A stretch of DNA of 64,000 bases from Amycolatopsis sp. CA-230715 (GCF_018736145.1 NZ_CP059997.1:9609501-9673500), one strand, 5' to 3'; numbered from the stretch's first letter, positions 8,501 through 18,354 are shown. The notes: a model not told the origin generated them from the letters alone. Program-made: numbers and translations.

Positions 8501-11500
8501 CCGCACCACGAGGGCCCTCGCGAGCTGGTTCGCCCTGGCGTTCACCTCGGTGTAGGTGAGCTTCCGCCCGGCGTCCACCAAGGCCACCCGGTCGGGGCTG
8601 CGCCGCGCCTGCGCCTCGAACCTGGTCACGAGGGTTTCCTCGGCCGCGAGCGCCGTCGGCGAGGCCGCTTCGAACGGGAGCGTCGCCGTCGCGCCGAGCG
8701 GCAACGACGCCACCGATGTCGTACCGGGCAGCTCGGTCAGCAGGCGGTACACCGCCTTGGCCGCCGCGCGCACCACGTCCGCGGGAACCAAGCCGGGCCG
8801 GTGGTGGAAGCCGATCCGCAGGGCCTCGCCCGGTACCGCGACGACGGTCAGCGGGTAGTGGTTGACGTCGTGCGGGCGCAGCGCGGTGACGGTGAAATCC
8901 GTGGTGGCGTACCGCTCGGACGGGTCCAGCGGGTAGTTTTCGAACACCAGCAAAGTGTCGAACAGCTCCCGCAGCCCGGTTTCGCGATGGAGGTCGCCGA
9001 GACCTATGTGCTGGTGGTCCAGTACCGCGATCTGTCCATCTTGGACCCGTCTGACGAGATCGGCGAACCGCTCCCCCCGCCGGATGCGCACCCTGGTCGG
9101 CACGGTGTTGATGAACGGGCCCACCATCTCCGCGATTCCCGGCAGCTCGGCGGGGCGTCCGGACACGGTGGTGCCGAAGACCACGTCGTCCCTGCCGGTG
9201 AGCCAGCCGAGCACCACCGCCCACGCCGCGTGCACGACCGAGCTCATGGTGGCACCGTGTGCGTGGCCGAACGCTTCCAGCGCGCCGGTCTGCTCCGCGG
9301 TGAGCGCCACCGGCACCTCACGGACCTCCGCGCCGTCGCCAGGCCGCGCCAGCAGCGTCGGACTGTCCACACCGGACAGCTCCGCGCGCCAGACCGCGAG
9401 CGCGCCGTCGCGGTCGCGGGCGGCCAGCCACCGGAGGTAGCGGTCGAACCCGATCGGCGGCGCCAGCCCCGCACCCGTTTCGTCGTCGTAGAGCGACAGC
9501 AGCTCGCGTACCAGGAGCGGCATCGACCAACCGTCCACCACCAGGTGGTGCAGGGTCAGCGCCACCAGCCACCTGCCCTCGCCCACCCGCTCCGCGGCGC
9601 AGCGCACCAGCGGGGGCACCGCCACATCGAAACCCACCTCGTCTTCGGGCACCGCCACATCGTCGACGACGACCGCGAGCGGCTCCCCTTCGGCGCCCAC
9701 CACGAACGCGGACCGCAGCACCACGTGCCTGCGCAGCAACGCCTCGACCGCCGCTCGCAGCTTCCGCGCGTCGACCGTGCCCGCCACCTCGATCGTCAGT
9801 CGCACCAGGTAGTCGGGCGAAGGGCCGGGCGCCGAATGCACGAGCAGGCCGCGCTGCAACGGCGTCAGCGCCCACACGTCCCGCACCGACGGGTACGCCC
9901 GTTCGAGCACGTCGATGTCCGAAATGGACACCCGGGCGAGCGGGAAGTCCACCGGGCTGTGCCCGCCGTGACCACGCCGCACGTGCTTCACGAGCCCGCG
10001 CAGTGCGGTGAACCAGTGGTCGGCCAGCGCGCGCGTGTCGGCCTCGGTCAGCAGCGCGCTCGCCCACGACCATTGCGCGACGAGCCGCAGCCCGTCCGGC
10101 CGGTCCTCGGCCATCGCGTTCACCGCGATCGCCTGCGGCAACGGCATCGACGGATCCGCGCCACCGCCAAGGGGCCCCGCGCCGGGCGCGGGCGCGAAGT
10201 CGCCGCCACCAGGCATCGGGAACCGCCCGAGGTAGTTGAACCCGAGCTGCGGCGGGGTCACCACGATCTCGGGGTGCGGGCCGTACCGCAGGAGGCCGTA
10301 GCCGATCCCGTGCTCCGGTATCGCCGCGAGGGTCTCCTTCACCCGCCGGATCACCTGCCCCAGTGCGGGCCCGCCCTCGGCGACGTCGTCCCAGGCGACC
10401 TCGCCCGGAACGAGCCGGACCGGGAACTGCGTGGTGAACCAGCCGACGGTTTCGCTGTGGTCGATGTCGGGGCCGAGCTGTTCGCGTCCGTGCCCTTCCA
10501 GTTCCACCACCACGCCGTCGTGCTCGGCGAGGCCGCGCTCATGGCGCCATTGCCGCACCGCGAGCGCGAGCCCGGTGAGCAGGATGTCGTTCACGCGCGC
10601 GTGGTAGGCGGCGGGAACGGTGGTCAGCACCGGCTCGGTCAGCTCGGCCGGCAGGGTTACCGCGAGCGCACCCGCGGTGCCCATGGTGTCCGTGCCGGGG
10701 TCAAGCGGGCGCGCGGTGATCCGCGGCTCACCTGGATCGTCCATTCCGGACCACAACGGCACCTCGCCCGATCGCGACTCCGCGTGCGACGCCAGCAAAC
10801 CCGCCCACCGCCGGAACGACGTGCCGCGCGGCCGGTTCGCGACTTTCGCCGGATCCTGGCATGCCTCGGCGAGTTCGGGCACCAGCACGCGCCAGCTCAC
10901 GCCGTCGACCGCCAGGTGGTGGATCCTCAGCAGCAGCCTGCCCTGCTCCCGCTCGCCCGCGTCGAACCACGTCGCGTGCACGAGCCTGCCCTCGGCGGGA
11001 TCGAACGCGGCCGCGCGGCGCGGCACGTCCTCCGCGCGATCGGCAAGGGAAACCTCCGCGACGACCGCTCCCGGCGGCAGGATCTCGGCGGTGTCACCGG
11101 TCAGGCGCGTCCGCAGCGCGCCGTGCCGGTCGAGCAGTACCTGCAGTGCGGCGGTCAGCCGGTCGAGGCTGAGCCCCGCCGGGGTGCGCAGGTCGACGGA
11201 TTGGTGGAACGAGCCGACAGCGGACGGGCCGAGGCCGGTCAGCCAGCGCATGATCGGGGTGAGCGGGACCGGCCCGTGGTCGATGTCTTCGCGCGCACCC
11301 GATTCGGTGTCCGAGCGGGCCGCGACCTTCGCGAGTTCGCGCACGGTGCGGTGTGTGAAGACCTGGCGCGGCGTGAGCACGAGACCTTCCGCGCGGGCCA
11401 GTGACGCCAGCCTGATGGCGAGCACGCTGTCACCGCCAAGCACGAAGAAGTCATCTTCGGCTCCCACGCCCGCACGACCGAGCGCGGTCCCGAATGCTTG

Positions 11501-14500
11501 TGCCAGAACGGTTTCCCTGCCCGGTTCCGGGGCGACACCCACGGCTCCGGTCTCCGCGGCCTCCGGTGCGGGCAGCGCCTTGCGGTCGACCTTGCCGCTG
11601 GAGGTCAGCGGGAGTTCGGGCAGGACCACGACCACCGAGGGGATCAGGTAACCCGGCAGCACGCCGGTGAGCGCCGCCCGCACCGCGTCACCGTCCATTT
11701 CGGACTCCGTGGCGAGGTGGGCGACGAGCCTTGGCGCACCGGACGCGTCCGGTGACGCCGTCACGCACGCGGCGGACACCTCCGGCAACGCCGTCAGCGC
11801 GGCCTCGACCTCGCCGGGTTCGATCCGGTAGCCGCGGATCTTCACCTGGTGGTCCGCCCTGCCGACGTGGTGGAGCATCCCGCGCTCGTCCCGCCGGACC
11901 AGGTCTCCGGTCCGGTACAGGCGCGAGCCGGGCACGCCGAAGGGATTCGCCACGAACCGCTCCGAGGTCAGCTCCGGGCGGTTCAGATAACCGCGGGCGA
12001 GCTGGACCCCGCTGAGGTACAGCTCCCCCACGACGCCGACGGGAACGGGGCGCAGGAACGTGTCGAGCACCGCGCACCCGGTGTTCCACACCGGTTCCCC
12101 GATCGGCGGCGCGCTCTCGGGTTCGTCCGCTCCCGCGGTCCACGCGGTCACGTCGACGGCCGCTTCCGTTGGACCGTAAAGGTTCCACAGCCTTGCGGGC
12201 AGGATGGCACGTGCCGCCGCCGCGACGTCGGCAGGCAGCGCCTCACCGCTCGCGATCACCTCACGCAGCGTTCGGACGCCCGCCGCGGCGGGATCTTCGA
12301 GGAACGCCCGCAGCATCGACGGCACGAAATGCGCCACCGTGACCGATTCCGCGTCGATGAGCCCGGCGAGATAACCGGGATCGGTGTGCCCGTGCGGTTC
12401 CGCGATCACCAGCGCGGCCCCGCTCGCGAGGGTGCCGAAGATCTCCCAGACGGAGACGTCGAAGGTGGTCGGCGTCTTGTGCAGCACCCGGTCGCCGTCA
12501 CGGATGTGGCCGCGGTTTCGCATCCACAGCAGCCGGTTGAGCAGCGCGCGGTGCGAGACCACCACGCCCTTCGGGTGACCGGTCGAGCCGGAGGTGTAGA
12601 GCACGTAGGCCGCGCTGGCGCCGTCGATCCGCGTCCCGGAATCCGCCTCGTCGCCGCCGGTGCTTTCGCTGCCGTCGACCACGAACGCCGGGTCCGCCTC
12701 GGCGAGGATCCGCCGCGTCCGTTCCTCGGGTGCGCCGGGGTCGAGCGGAACGTACGCAGCGCCCGCCTTCATCGCCGCCAGCGCCGCGACCACGAATCCG
12801 GTGGAGCGCGGCAGGTTCACCGCGACCACGTCCTCGTCGCCGACTCCCGCTTCGCGCATCGCTCCGGCGAGCCGGTTCGCCAGCGCGTTCAGGTCCGAAT
12901 AGGACAGTACGGCGCCGCCGTCGACGATCGCGGTCCGCTCCCCTTCTTCCGCGGCCAGCCGTTCGATGAGCGCGACGACGTTCGTGTCCGGCAACGGCAC
13001 CGCCGAGGGTTCCGGCACGGACGGCCCGAAGGTGATCGCCGCGAGGGACCGGTCGCTCGCGTCCGGCAGCTCGCCGAGCAGGTGCCGCATCGCATCGGCG
13101 GCCTGGCGCGCCAAGGAACGCGGGACGGCGCCGGGGCGGTACGCGAACCGCATCTCCACCACGTCGGCCGCCGCGACGAGCACGCACAGCGGGTAGTGGT
13201 TGACGTCGTCGAGCTCGAGTCCGGTTACCGCGAAGTCGCGAGTCTTCGCCCACGCGGCGGCGTCGACGGGGTAGTTCTCGTGGACGAACAGGGTGTCGAA
13301 CAACTCGGGTTTCCCCGCCGCGCGCTGGATGTCGGCGAGGCCGAGGTACTGGTGGTCGAGCAGCGCGGTGTACTCGGCTTGCACACGCCGGAGCAGCCCG
13401 GCGACCGGCTCCCCCGCGTCGAGCCGCACTCGCGTCGGCACCGTGTTGATGAAGGGCCCGATCATCCGGTCCGCGCCGGGGAGCTCCGTTGGCCGATTCG
13501 CGACGGTGGTGCCGAAGACGACGTCGTCCCTGCCGGTCAGCCAGCCCAGCACCAGTGCCCACGCGGCACGCAGGACGGTACCCGTGGTCACCCCGTGCGC
13601 GCGGGCGAACGACGTCAGCCGCGCGGTTTCCCGTTCGGCGATGATCACCGTCTCGTTGACCACGACGCCGTCCTCCGCGCCGCGGGCACCCACCAGCGTC
13701 GGCTCGTCCACATCGGACAGCGCGGACGCCCACGCGGCGAGTCCTTCCGCGCGGTCGCGGGCCGCGAGCCAGGAAAGGTAGGTGTCGAACCCGACCGGTT
13801 CCGGCAGCGGCTCGTCGTCGTAGAGCGCCATCAGCTCGCCCAGCAGCAGCGGGAGCGACCAGCCGTCCAGCAGCAGGTGGTGCAGCACCAGTTCGATGCG
13901 CCACCGCCGGTCCGCGCCGGTCACCGCGCAGCGCGCCAGCGGCGGCACCGCGAGGTCGAACCCGGCACGGCCGCCGCGCTCGGTCGTCACCGGGACCGTC
14001 ACGTCCGCGGCGATGATCGCGAACGGGTCGCCGCCACCGAGTACGAATCCCGAGCGCAGCACCGCGTGCCGCCGGAAAACCGCGGTCAACGCCACGGCGA
14101 GGCGGTCGGTGTCGAGCGCGCCCTCGATCTCGAGGGTCGCGGTCACCAGGTAGTCGTCCGCACCCGAGATCGCGTGTACGAGCATGCCGCGCTGCAACGG
14201 CGTCAACGGCCACTCCGAACCGGTTTCCGCTCGCGCCACCGGGGAAGGCGGCGCATCGGGAAGGGCCGCAGTCGCGACCGCCGCCATCGCGGCCACCGTG
14301 GGTTCTTCGAACACCTGCCTGCTGGTGAGCCTCAGCCCGGCCGCGCGCGCCAGCGAAACCAGCCGCAGCACGAGAATGCTGTCGCCGCCCAGCTCGAAGA
14401 ACGAATCGTCGACGCCGAAATCACCGGTGCCGAGCACGTCCGCGACCACCTCGTGCAGCGTCCGTTCCGCGGCGGTGCCCGGGGCGCGGCGCTCGGCGCC

Positions 14501-17323
14501 CCTGACCACCTCAGGGCGCGGCAACCGGGTCCGGTCGACCTTTCCGTTGGTGGTGAGCGGAAAGCTCGGCAGCACCACGACGCGCGACGGAACCAGCGCG
14601 GCGGGCAGGGTCGCCGCCACCGCCGCGAGCACCGCGGCCTCGTCCGGGCCGTCATCGCCGACGACCACGTAGCCGAGCAACCGGTCGGTGCCCGCGCGGT
14701 CGACCACCACGACGGCCTGCGCCACGCCCGGCACCGCGCCCAGCGCGGCCTCGATCTCGCCGAGTTCGATCCGCAGCCCGCGGATCTTCACCTGCGCGTC
14801 GGCCCTGCCGAGGAATTCCAGCCCGCCGTCGGGGAGGCGGCGGGCCAGGTCGCCGGTGCGGTAGAGCCGGGAGCCCGGCTCGCCGAACGGGTTCGCGACG
14901 AACCGGCCCGCGGTGACGGCCCGCCGGTTCAGGTACCCCCTCGCCACCCCGCGGCCACCGAGGTACAGCTCACCGCGTGCGCCAGGCGGCGACGGCCGCA
15001 GGGCGGCGTCGAGCACGTAGGCGGTGGTGTTCGGGATCGGCGTCCCGATCGACGGGGCGCCGTCTCCGGTCACCGGTCCTTCCGTGGTGGCGAAGATGCT
15101 CACTTCCGTCGGACCGTAGCCGTTGTGCACCAGGGCCCGGCGCGCCCACTTCGCGGCCAGTTCCGCGGGGAACGCCTCGCCGCCCACCAACAGCGTCAGC
15201 CCAGCCGGAACGTCGGCGGGATCGACCGTGGCGAGCAATCCCGGTGTGAGCGTCAGATGGGTGATGCGGTGTTCGGTCAGAGCACCGGCGAGGTCCGCCC
15301 CCACCGGCTGCGGGCCACCCGCGCCGAGCACGAGGGCCGCACCGGTGCACAACGCGCTGATCATCTCGGAGACGGACACGTCGAAGGTCGGCGCGATGAG
15401 CTGGAACACGCGGGATGCCTCGGTGACGCCCAGTGTCGTCCGCTCCGCGAGCACCACGCTGGCGAGTCCGCTGTGCGGCACGACAACGCCTTTCGGCCGG
15501 CCCGTCGAACCGGACGTGTAGATCACGTAGGCGGCGGTCGTGCCCGGCAGGTGGCCCGCGCGCTTCGGCGCCGCCGGGGAAACCGTGCCGAGTTCCGCCA
15601 CCACAGCCGCCTCGTCCAGCACCAGCGGGCTCTCGCCACCGTCCCGGCAGACCTCGGCCGTGTCCGCACGGGCGACGACCAGGCAGGGCGCGGCGTCGTC
15701 GAACAGGGACCTCACCCGCGCCCGGGGATGAGCGGGATCGATCGGGAGGTAGGCGGCTCCCGCCTTCCACACCGCGAGCACCGCCACGACGAAGTCCAGC
15801 GACCGCGGCAGCACCAGCGCGACCAGCCGCTCCGGGCCCGCGCCCCGCGCGATGAGCAGGCGCGCCAAGCGGTTCGCCTCGGTGTCGAGTTCCGCGTAGG
15901 TCAGCTCGCGATCGTCGGTCACCACCGCGGTCCGCTCCGGGCCGCGGCGAACCTGCTCCTCGATCAGTTCCGCCACCGTGGCGTCCGGCACCGCGGCGGC
16001 GGTGTCGTTGACCGTCCGTACCGCGAACCGGCGCTCCGCGGGTGTCAGCAGCTCCACCCGGCCCACCGGGCGATCCGCGCCTTCGAAGGCCACCGAACGA
16101 ACCAGTTCGAGGAGGCGCGCGTGGTGGCCGGACACCTCTGGGTCAGCGAACCGGTCCTGGTTGCCGTCCAGCTCGACCCGCAGCCCGGTGCCGTCGCCCC
16201 GGTCGTACACGGCGAGCGCGAGATCGTCGATCCATCCGGTGGACAGGTTCGCCGCGCGCGCGGAGGCCGGTCCGAACCACAGGTGATAGTCGAAGGCCAT
16301 GATGTTGACCAGCATCGAGAACAACGGTCCGTCGGACGGTGCGAGCCTGCGGATCTCCTCGCCGCGGAACCGCTGGTGCCGAAGGACTTCCGCGATCTCG
16401 GCGTCGGCATCGCGGGCGAGGTCCGCGATGCGCCGTCCCGGCCGGACGGACAGGCAGACCGGCAGGGTGTTCGCCAGCATCGCGGGCGTGTGCCGCGGGA
16501 CCACGCCGCGGCGGGCGGCCGCGACGAGTCCGAGCACGACCGCGCGCCTGCCCGTCATGCGGTACAGGTACGCGGCGGTGAGCGCCAGGAGCATCGCGGG
16601 CCGGCGCACGCCCGCCGCCGCGCAGGCCTCGTCGAAACGCCGGAGTTCCCCGGCGTCGAGGCTGCCGGACCGCCGCCGGAACGCGTCGCCCGGTTGCACG
16701 TCGGCGCCCAGCGACACCGGTTCCGGCAGCTCCCGCACGCGCGCCGCCCAGAACTCGCGGTCACGCGCGAAATCCGGGGACTCGCGGTATTCGCGTTCGT
16801 TGTCGAGCACGTCGCGGACCGACCCGAACCCGCACGGCGGCGGTTCCGCCCCCGACGCCATCGCCGTGTAGACCTCGGCGACCCTGCGGGCGATCAGGGA
16901 TGTGCTGTACCCGTCGAGCAGGATGTGGTGGTACCGGCTGTACCAGATCCACCGCGCGGCGCCGGTGCGGAAGATCGCGTAGCCGTGGAGCGGCCCGGGT
17001 GCCAGCGGTTTCGTCATGTCCTCGTGCATCCACCGCACGGCCGCCTCCTCCGGCCGCGGGTACGCGCGCAGGTCCTCGATCCGTACCACGACCTGGTCGT
17101 CGCACGGCACCGGGCCTTCCTCGGTCAGTGCCAGGTGCAACGCGTCCGTTTCGCCCGCGACGTGCCGCAACGCCACGGCCAGCAGATCGGGGTCGAGGGC
17201 GCCCTCGATGATCAGGTACTCGCCCACCTGCCATCTGGCGCTCCCCGGACGCACCGACTGGGCGAGCCACATCTCCCGTTGCCCCGCCAGCGCGGTGCGG
17301 TCGAAGTCGGCTGCTTCCCCCAT
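5525..17323 (-). CDS. three-module nonribosomal peptide synthetase, C-A-T / C-A-T-E / C-A-T-E
   Basis: A 3932-aa assembly-line protein. Domains with approximate residues: C1 1-430 (HHILLDG at 132-138, within an EntF-like 'SRYHHILLDGYS'); A1 440-940; T1 (LGGDS near 981); C2 1040-1430 (HHLLLDG); A2 1440-1920; T2 (LGGDS near 1966); E1 2015-2450 (HHLAVDGVSWRV); C3 2480-2900 (HHLVVDG); A3 about 2930-3430; T3 (LGGDS); E2 from about 3540 (HHLVIDGVSWRV) to the end. Specificity residues aligned by eye to GrsA: A1 D-V-S-T-L-G-G-I-F, not assigned, perhaps aromatic; A2 D-V-W-H-I-S-L-V-D, serine; A3 D-F-W-S-V-G-M-V-H, threonine. With both E domains active, the product segment would be X, D-Ser, D-(allo)Thr. 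There is no thioesterase or reductase: it ends in E, so another NRPS must accept the chain. No MbtH or PPTase gene is in the window. The first C domain suggests an acyl- or aryl-primed start. Confidence 0.93.
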   Translation of the reverse strand: MGEAADFDRTALAGQREMWLAQSVRPGSARWQVGEYLIIEGALDPDLLAVALRHVAGETDALHLALTEEGPVPCDDQVVVRIEDLRAYPRPEEAAVRWMHEDMTKPLAPGPLHGYAIFRTGAARWIWYSRYHHILLDGYSTSLIARRVAEVYTAMASGAEPPPCGFGSVRDVLDNEREYRESPDFARDREFWAARVRELPEPVSLGADVQPGDAFRRRSGSLDAGELRRFDEACAAAGVRRPAMLLALTAAYLYRMTGRRAVVLGLVAAARRGVVPRHTPAMLANTLPVCLSVRPGRRIADLARDADAEIAEVLRHQRFRGEEIRRLAPSDGPLFSMLVNIMAFDYHLWFGPASARAANLSTGWIDDLALAVYDRGDGTGLRVELDGNQDRFADPEVSGHHARLLELVRSVAFEGADRPVGRVELLTPAERRFAVRTVNDTAAAVPDATVAELIEEQVRRGPERTAVVTDDRELTYAELDTEANRLARLLIARGAGPERLVALVLPRSLDFVVAVLAVWKAGAAYLPIDPAHPRARVRSLFDDAAPCLVVARADTAEVCRDGGESPLVLDEAAVVAELGTVSPAAPKRAGHLPGTTAAYVIYTSGSTGRPKGVVVPHSGLASVVLAERTTLGVTEASRVFQLIAPTFDVSVSEMISALCTGAALVLGAGGPQPVGADLAGALTEHRITHLTLTPGLLATVDPADVPAGLTLLVGGEAFPAELAAKWARRALVHNGYGPTEVSIFATTEGPVTGDGAPSIGTPIPNTTAYVLDAALRPSPPGARGELYLGGRGVARGYLNRRAVTAGRFVANPFGEPGSRLYRTGDLARRLPDGGLEFLGRADAQVKIRGLRIELGEIEAALGAVPGVAQAVVVVDRAGTDRLLGYVVVGDDGPDEAAVLAAVAATLPAALVPSRVVVLPSFPLTTNGKVDRTRLPRPEVVRGAERRAPGTAAERTLHEVVADVLGTGDFGVDDSFFELGGDSILVLRLVSLARAAGLRLTSRQVFEEPTVAAMAAVATAALPDAPPSPVARAETGSEWPLTPLQRGMLVHAISGADDYLVTATLEIEGALDTDRLAVALTAVFRRHAVLRSGFVLGGGDPFAIIAADVTVPVTTERGGRAGFDLAVPPLARCAVTGADRRWRIELVLHHLLLDGWSLPLLLGELMALYDDEPLPEPVGFDTYLSWLAARDRAEGLAAWASALSDVDEPTLVGARGAEDGVVVNETVIIAERETARLTSFARAHGVTTGTVLRAAWALVLGWLTGRDDVVFGTTVANRPTELPGADRMIGPFINTVPTRVRLDAGEPVAGLLRRVQAEYTALLDHQYLGLADIQRAAGKPELFDTLFVHENYPVDAAAWAKTRDFAVTGLELDDVNHYPLCVLVAAADVVEMRFAYRPGAVPRSLARQAADAMRHLLGELPDASDRSLAAITFGPSVPEPSAVPLPDTNVVALIERLAAEEGERTAIVDGGAVLSYSDLNALANRLAGAMREAGVGDEDVVAVNLPRSTGFVVAALAAMKAGAAYVPLDPGAPEERTRRILAEADPAFVVDGSESTGGDEADSGTRIDGASAAYVLYTSGSTGHPKGVVVSHRALLNRLLWMRNRGHIRDGDRVLHKTPTTFDVSVWEIFGTLASGAALVIAEPHGHTDPGYLAGLIDAESVTVAHFVPSMLRAFLEDPAAAGVRTLREVIASGEALPADVAAAARAILPARLWNLYGPTEAAVDVTAWTAGADEPESAPPIGEPVWNTGCAVLDTFLRPVPVGVVGELYLSGVQLARGYLNRPELTSERFVANPFGVPGSRLYRTGDLVRRDERGMLHHVGRADHQVKIRGYRIEPGEVEAALTALPEVSAACVTASPDASGAPRLVAHLATESEMDGDAVRAALTGVLPGYLIPSVVVVLPELPLTSSGKVDRKALPAPEAAETGAVGVAPEPGRETVLAQAFGTALGRAGVGAEDDFFVLGGDSVLAIRLASLARAEGLVLTPRQVFTHRTVRELAKVAARSDTESGAREDIDHGPVPLTPIMRWLTGLGPSAVGSFHQSVDLRTPAGLSLDRLTAALQVLLDRHGALRTRLTGDTAEILPPGAVVAEVSLADRAEDVPRRAAAFDPAEGRLVHATWFDAGEREQGRLLLRIHHLAVDGVSWRVLVPELAEACQDPAKVANRPRGTSFRRWAGLLASHAESRSGEVPLWSGMDDPGEPRITARPLDPGTDTMGTAGALAVTLPAELTEPVLTTVPAAYHARVNDILLTGLALAVRQWRHERGLAEHDGVVVELEGHGREQLGPDIDHSETVGWFTTQFPVRLVPGEVAWDDVAEGGPALGQVIRRVKETLAAIPEHGIGYGLLRYGPHPEIVVTPPQLGFNYLGRFPMPGGGDFAPAPGAGPLGGGADPSMPLPQAIAVNAMAEDRPDGLRLVAQWSWASALLTEADTRALADHWFTALRGLVKHVRRGHGGHSPVDFPLARVSISDIDVLERAYPSVRDVWALTPLQRGLLVHSAPGPSPDYLVRLTIEVAGTVDARKLRAAVEALLRRHVVLRSAFVVGAEGEPLAVVVDDVAVPEDEVGFDVAVPPLVRCAAERVGEGRWLVALTLHHLVVDGWSMPLLVRELLSLYDDETGAGLAPPIGFDRYLRWLAARDRDGALAVWRAELSGVDSPTLLARPGDGAEVREVPVALTAEQTGALEAFGHAHGATMSSVVHAAWAVVLGWLTGRDDVVFGTTVSGRPAELPGIAEMVGPFINTVPTRVRIRRGERFADLVRRVQDGQIAVLDHQHIGLGDLHRETGLRELFDTLLVFENYPLDPSERYATTDFTVTALRPHDVNHYPLTVVAVPGEALRIGFHHRPGLVPADVVRAAAKAVYRLLTELPGTTSVASLPLGATATLPFEAASPTALAAEETLVTRFEAQARRSPDRVALVDAGRKLTYTEVNARANQLARALVVRGAGPERLVAVALERTADLVTAVLAVLKTGAGYLPVDPAYPAERIRYTLTDARPVCLVTDGSGRMSELDGRTEVAAVRVDAPGFDAGDLTDADRLDPARGGDCAYVIHTSGSTGKPKGVVVTHRNVLRLFDSTASRFHFGPEDVWTLFHSLAFDFSVWELWGPLLHGGSLVVVLRDTTRDPAEFLRLLADQGVTVLSQTPSAFARLVEAERGDPASGARLALRYVVFGGERLDFGLLRDWYARHPDDSPRLINMYGITETTVHVTHLALTAGDAEGETAHSRIGEPLDDLGLRLLDGFLRPVPPGVTGELYVAGPGLARGYLGRPGLTSARFVADPAGTGQTLYRTGDLAVWTPERGLCYEGRADHQVKLRGFRIELGEVESTLVAMPGVTGAVAAVREDRPGHRTLVAYLTGEPGDAREWAAAHLPEHLVPSAFVPLGAIPLTPNGKVDRAALPAPDLGSLAGGASPRTEAEATLLRLMADVLCVPELGVHDDFFALGGDSIVSIRLAEAARAAGIVVRPRDVLAARTVAALAATVEPGGTAPAERDDDGVGEVPLTPIIARLRADGGPIDAYHLSMAVRVPPGARAGDLVAALQSVVDRHDALRSWLRPEPSRWTLLVGPPGSVRAADRFARVPVDAGPGFDWSAALRAASAERQRDFDPRRGVLLSAVWFDAGPAHAGRLLIQVHHLVIDGVSWRVLLPDLARAYEAVVAGERPAGRATGTSYRRWARHLRWEARRPEREAELALWRELSCGTANVPPVVPGRDTMASASSFALDLSERETERLLRVPAETGLDLRAVLYAAFGIAFGDWCGDRDARVVVDLQAHGREALADGVDPSATVGWFTAQFPFVLDGGDDATGVHERLGSLPDNGIGYGLLRYLNPRTGPELAAFGDPRIAVNYLGRFAVGERESFWEPTGEEGSAMGGSADAGARVNRSLVLTVAVEDREAGPRLAARWFWPRALFDEDAVPALARRWFEVLREPLDGESGA

Positions 17324-17512
17324 GACTACCCCCGTTTTCGTTGGCCCCCAAGGGAATTCTGCCAGAGCACCGCGACGGGCGAACCCACCAAATTGCTAAT
17401 GATCTCGTCGCGGAACCCGCACGTGGGCGAAGCGGAGCAGGCGCTATCCTTCGCGGCACGACCGGAACAACCGGCAGTGCACGAGCCGGGCAAACGATCG
17501 CTGGGGACGAGA

Positions 17513-18319
17513 ATGGCCGAAAAGCGCCGCACACCGCCGGATGTCGACCTGGACAAGCCCAACGCGGCACGGGTCTACGACTACTTCATCGGCGGGAAGC
17601 TGAACTACGCGATGGACCGCGCTTTCGCGGAAAAGGTGCGGGAGCAACTGCCGCGGGCCGCCGAAATATGCCTGCTGAACCGGCTGTGGCTGCGGCGGGT
17701 GGTCCGGTTCGGCGTCGCGCGGGGAGTGCGGCAGTTCCTCGACATCGGCTCCGGAATGCCCACGGTCGGACACGTGCACGAAATCGCGCAGACCGCGGAT
17801 CCCTCGGCGCGCGTGGTGTACGTCGACAACGAACCCGTCGCGATCGCGCACAGCGAGATCGTGCTGGAGGGCAACGAAAACGCGATCATGGTCGACGCCG
17901 ACGGCGAACAGCCCTTCGAGGTGCTCGACCACCCCGGTACCCGCGCGATGCTCGACTTCTCCCAGCCGATCATGGTGATCCTCGCCGCGTTCATCCATTT
18001 CATACCACCGGAGCGGAATCCGGCACGACTCATTTCCACCTATCGCGACGCGCTGGCGCCGGGCAGCTTCCTCGCGTTGTCGACCGACACCGGCGACGAG
18101 CAGGACGACGAAATGTTCCGCGCCGTCGAAATGTACCGGGACACCACCAACCCGCTTCACCTCCGCGGCCGCGACGAGATCCGCGAACTGATGTCGGGCT
18201 TCGAGATCGTCGAGCCCGGAATCGTGTTCACCCCGCAATGGCGCCCCGACGACCCCGCCGACGTCGGCGATCGCCCCGAACGCGCGGGCATCCTCGCCGT
18301 CGTCGGGCGCCGCCCCTGA
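17513..18319 (+). CDS. SAM-dependent methyltransferase, DUF574 family
   Basis: A 268-aa protein of the actinobacterial S-adenosyl-methyltransferase family PF04672 (DUF574). Hallmarks are 'NAARVYDYFIGGKLNYAMDR' near the N-terminus, 'FLDIGSGMPTVGHVHEIAQ' (SAM-binding glycine motif) and 'VVYVDNEPVAIAHSE'. The start ATG 17513 is preceded by GGGGACGAGA. A longer reading through the antisense of the NRPS is an artefact. It is divergent from the NRPS across about 190 bp. Members are numerous in actinomycetes and mostly uncharacterised; it could tailor the NRPS product but nothing proves it. Confidence 0.85.
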   Translation: MAEKRRTPPDVDLDKPNAARVYDYFIGGKLNYAMDRAFAEKVREQLPRAAEICLLNRLWLRRVVRFGVARGVRQFLDIGSGMPTVGHVHEIAQTADPSARVVYVDNEPVAIAHSEIVLEGNENAIMVDADGEQPFEVLDHPGTRAMLDFSQPIMVILAAFIHFIPPERNPARLISTYRDALAPGSFLALSTDTGDEQDDEMFRAVEMYRDTTNPLHLRGRDEIRELMSGFEIVEPGIVFTPQWRPDDPADVGDRPERAGILAVVGRRP

Positions 18320-18354
18320 CCCTCCGCACCGGATCGTACCGAGCGACCCGGCCC

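Noticed and set aside
7217..11404. A 1395-codon plus-strand open frame
   Set aside because: Antisense shadow of the NRPS, typical of high-GC DNA; no recognisable domain and no ribosome-binding site.
11849..18319. A 2156-codon open frame on the plus strand opposite the NRPS
   Set aside because: Arg/Pro/His-rich translation without motifs, antisense to clear C/A/T/E domains; only its last 807 bp (17513-18319) is a real gene.
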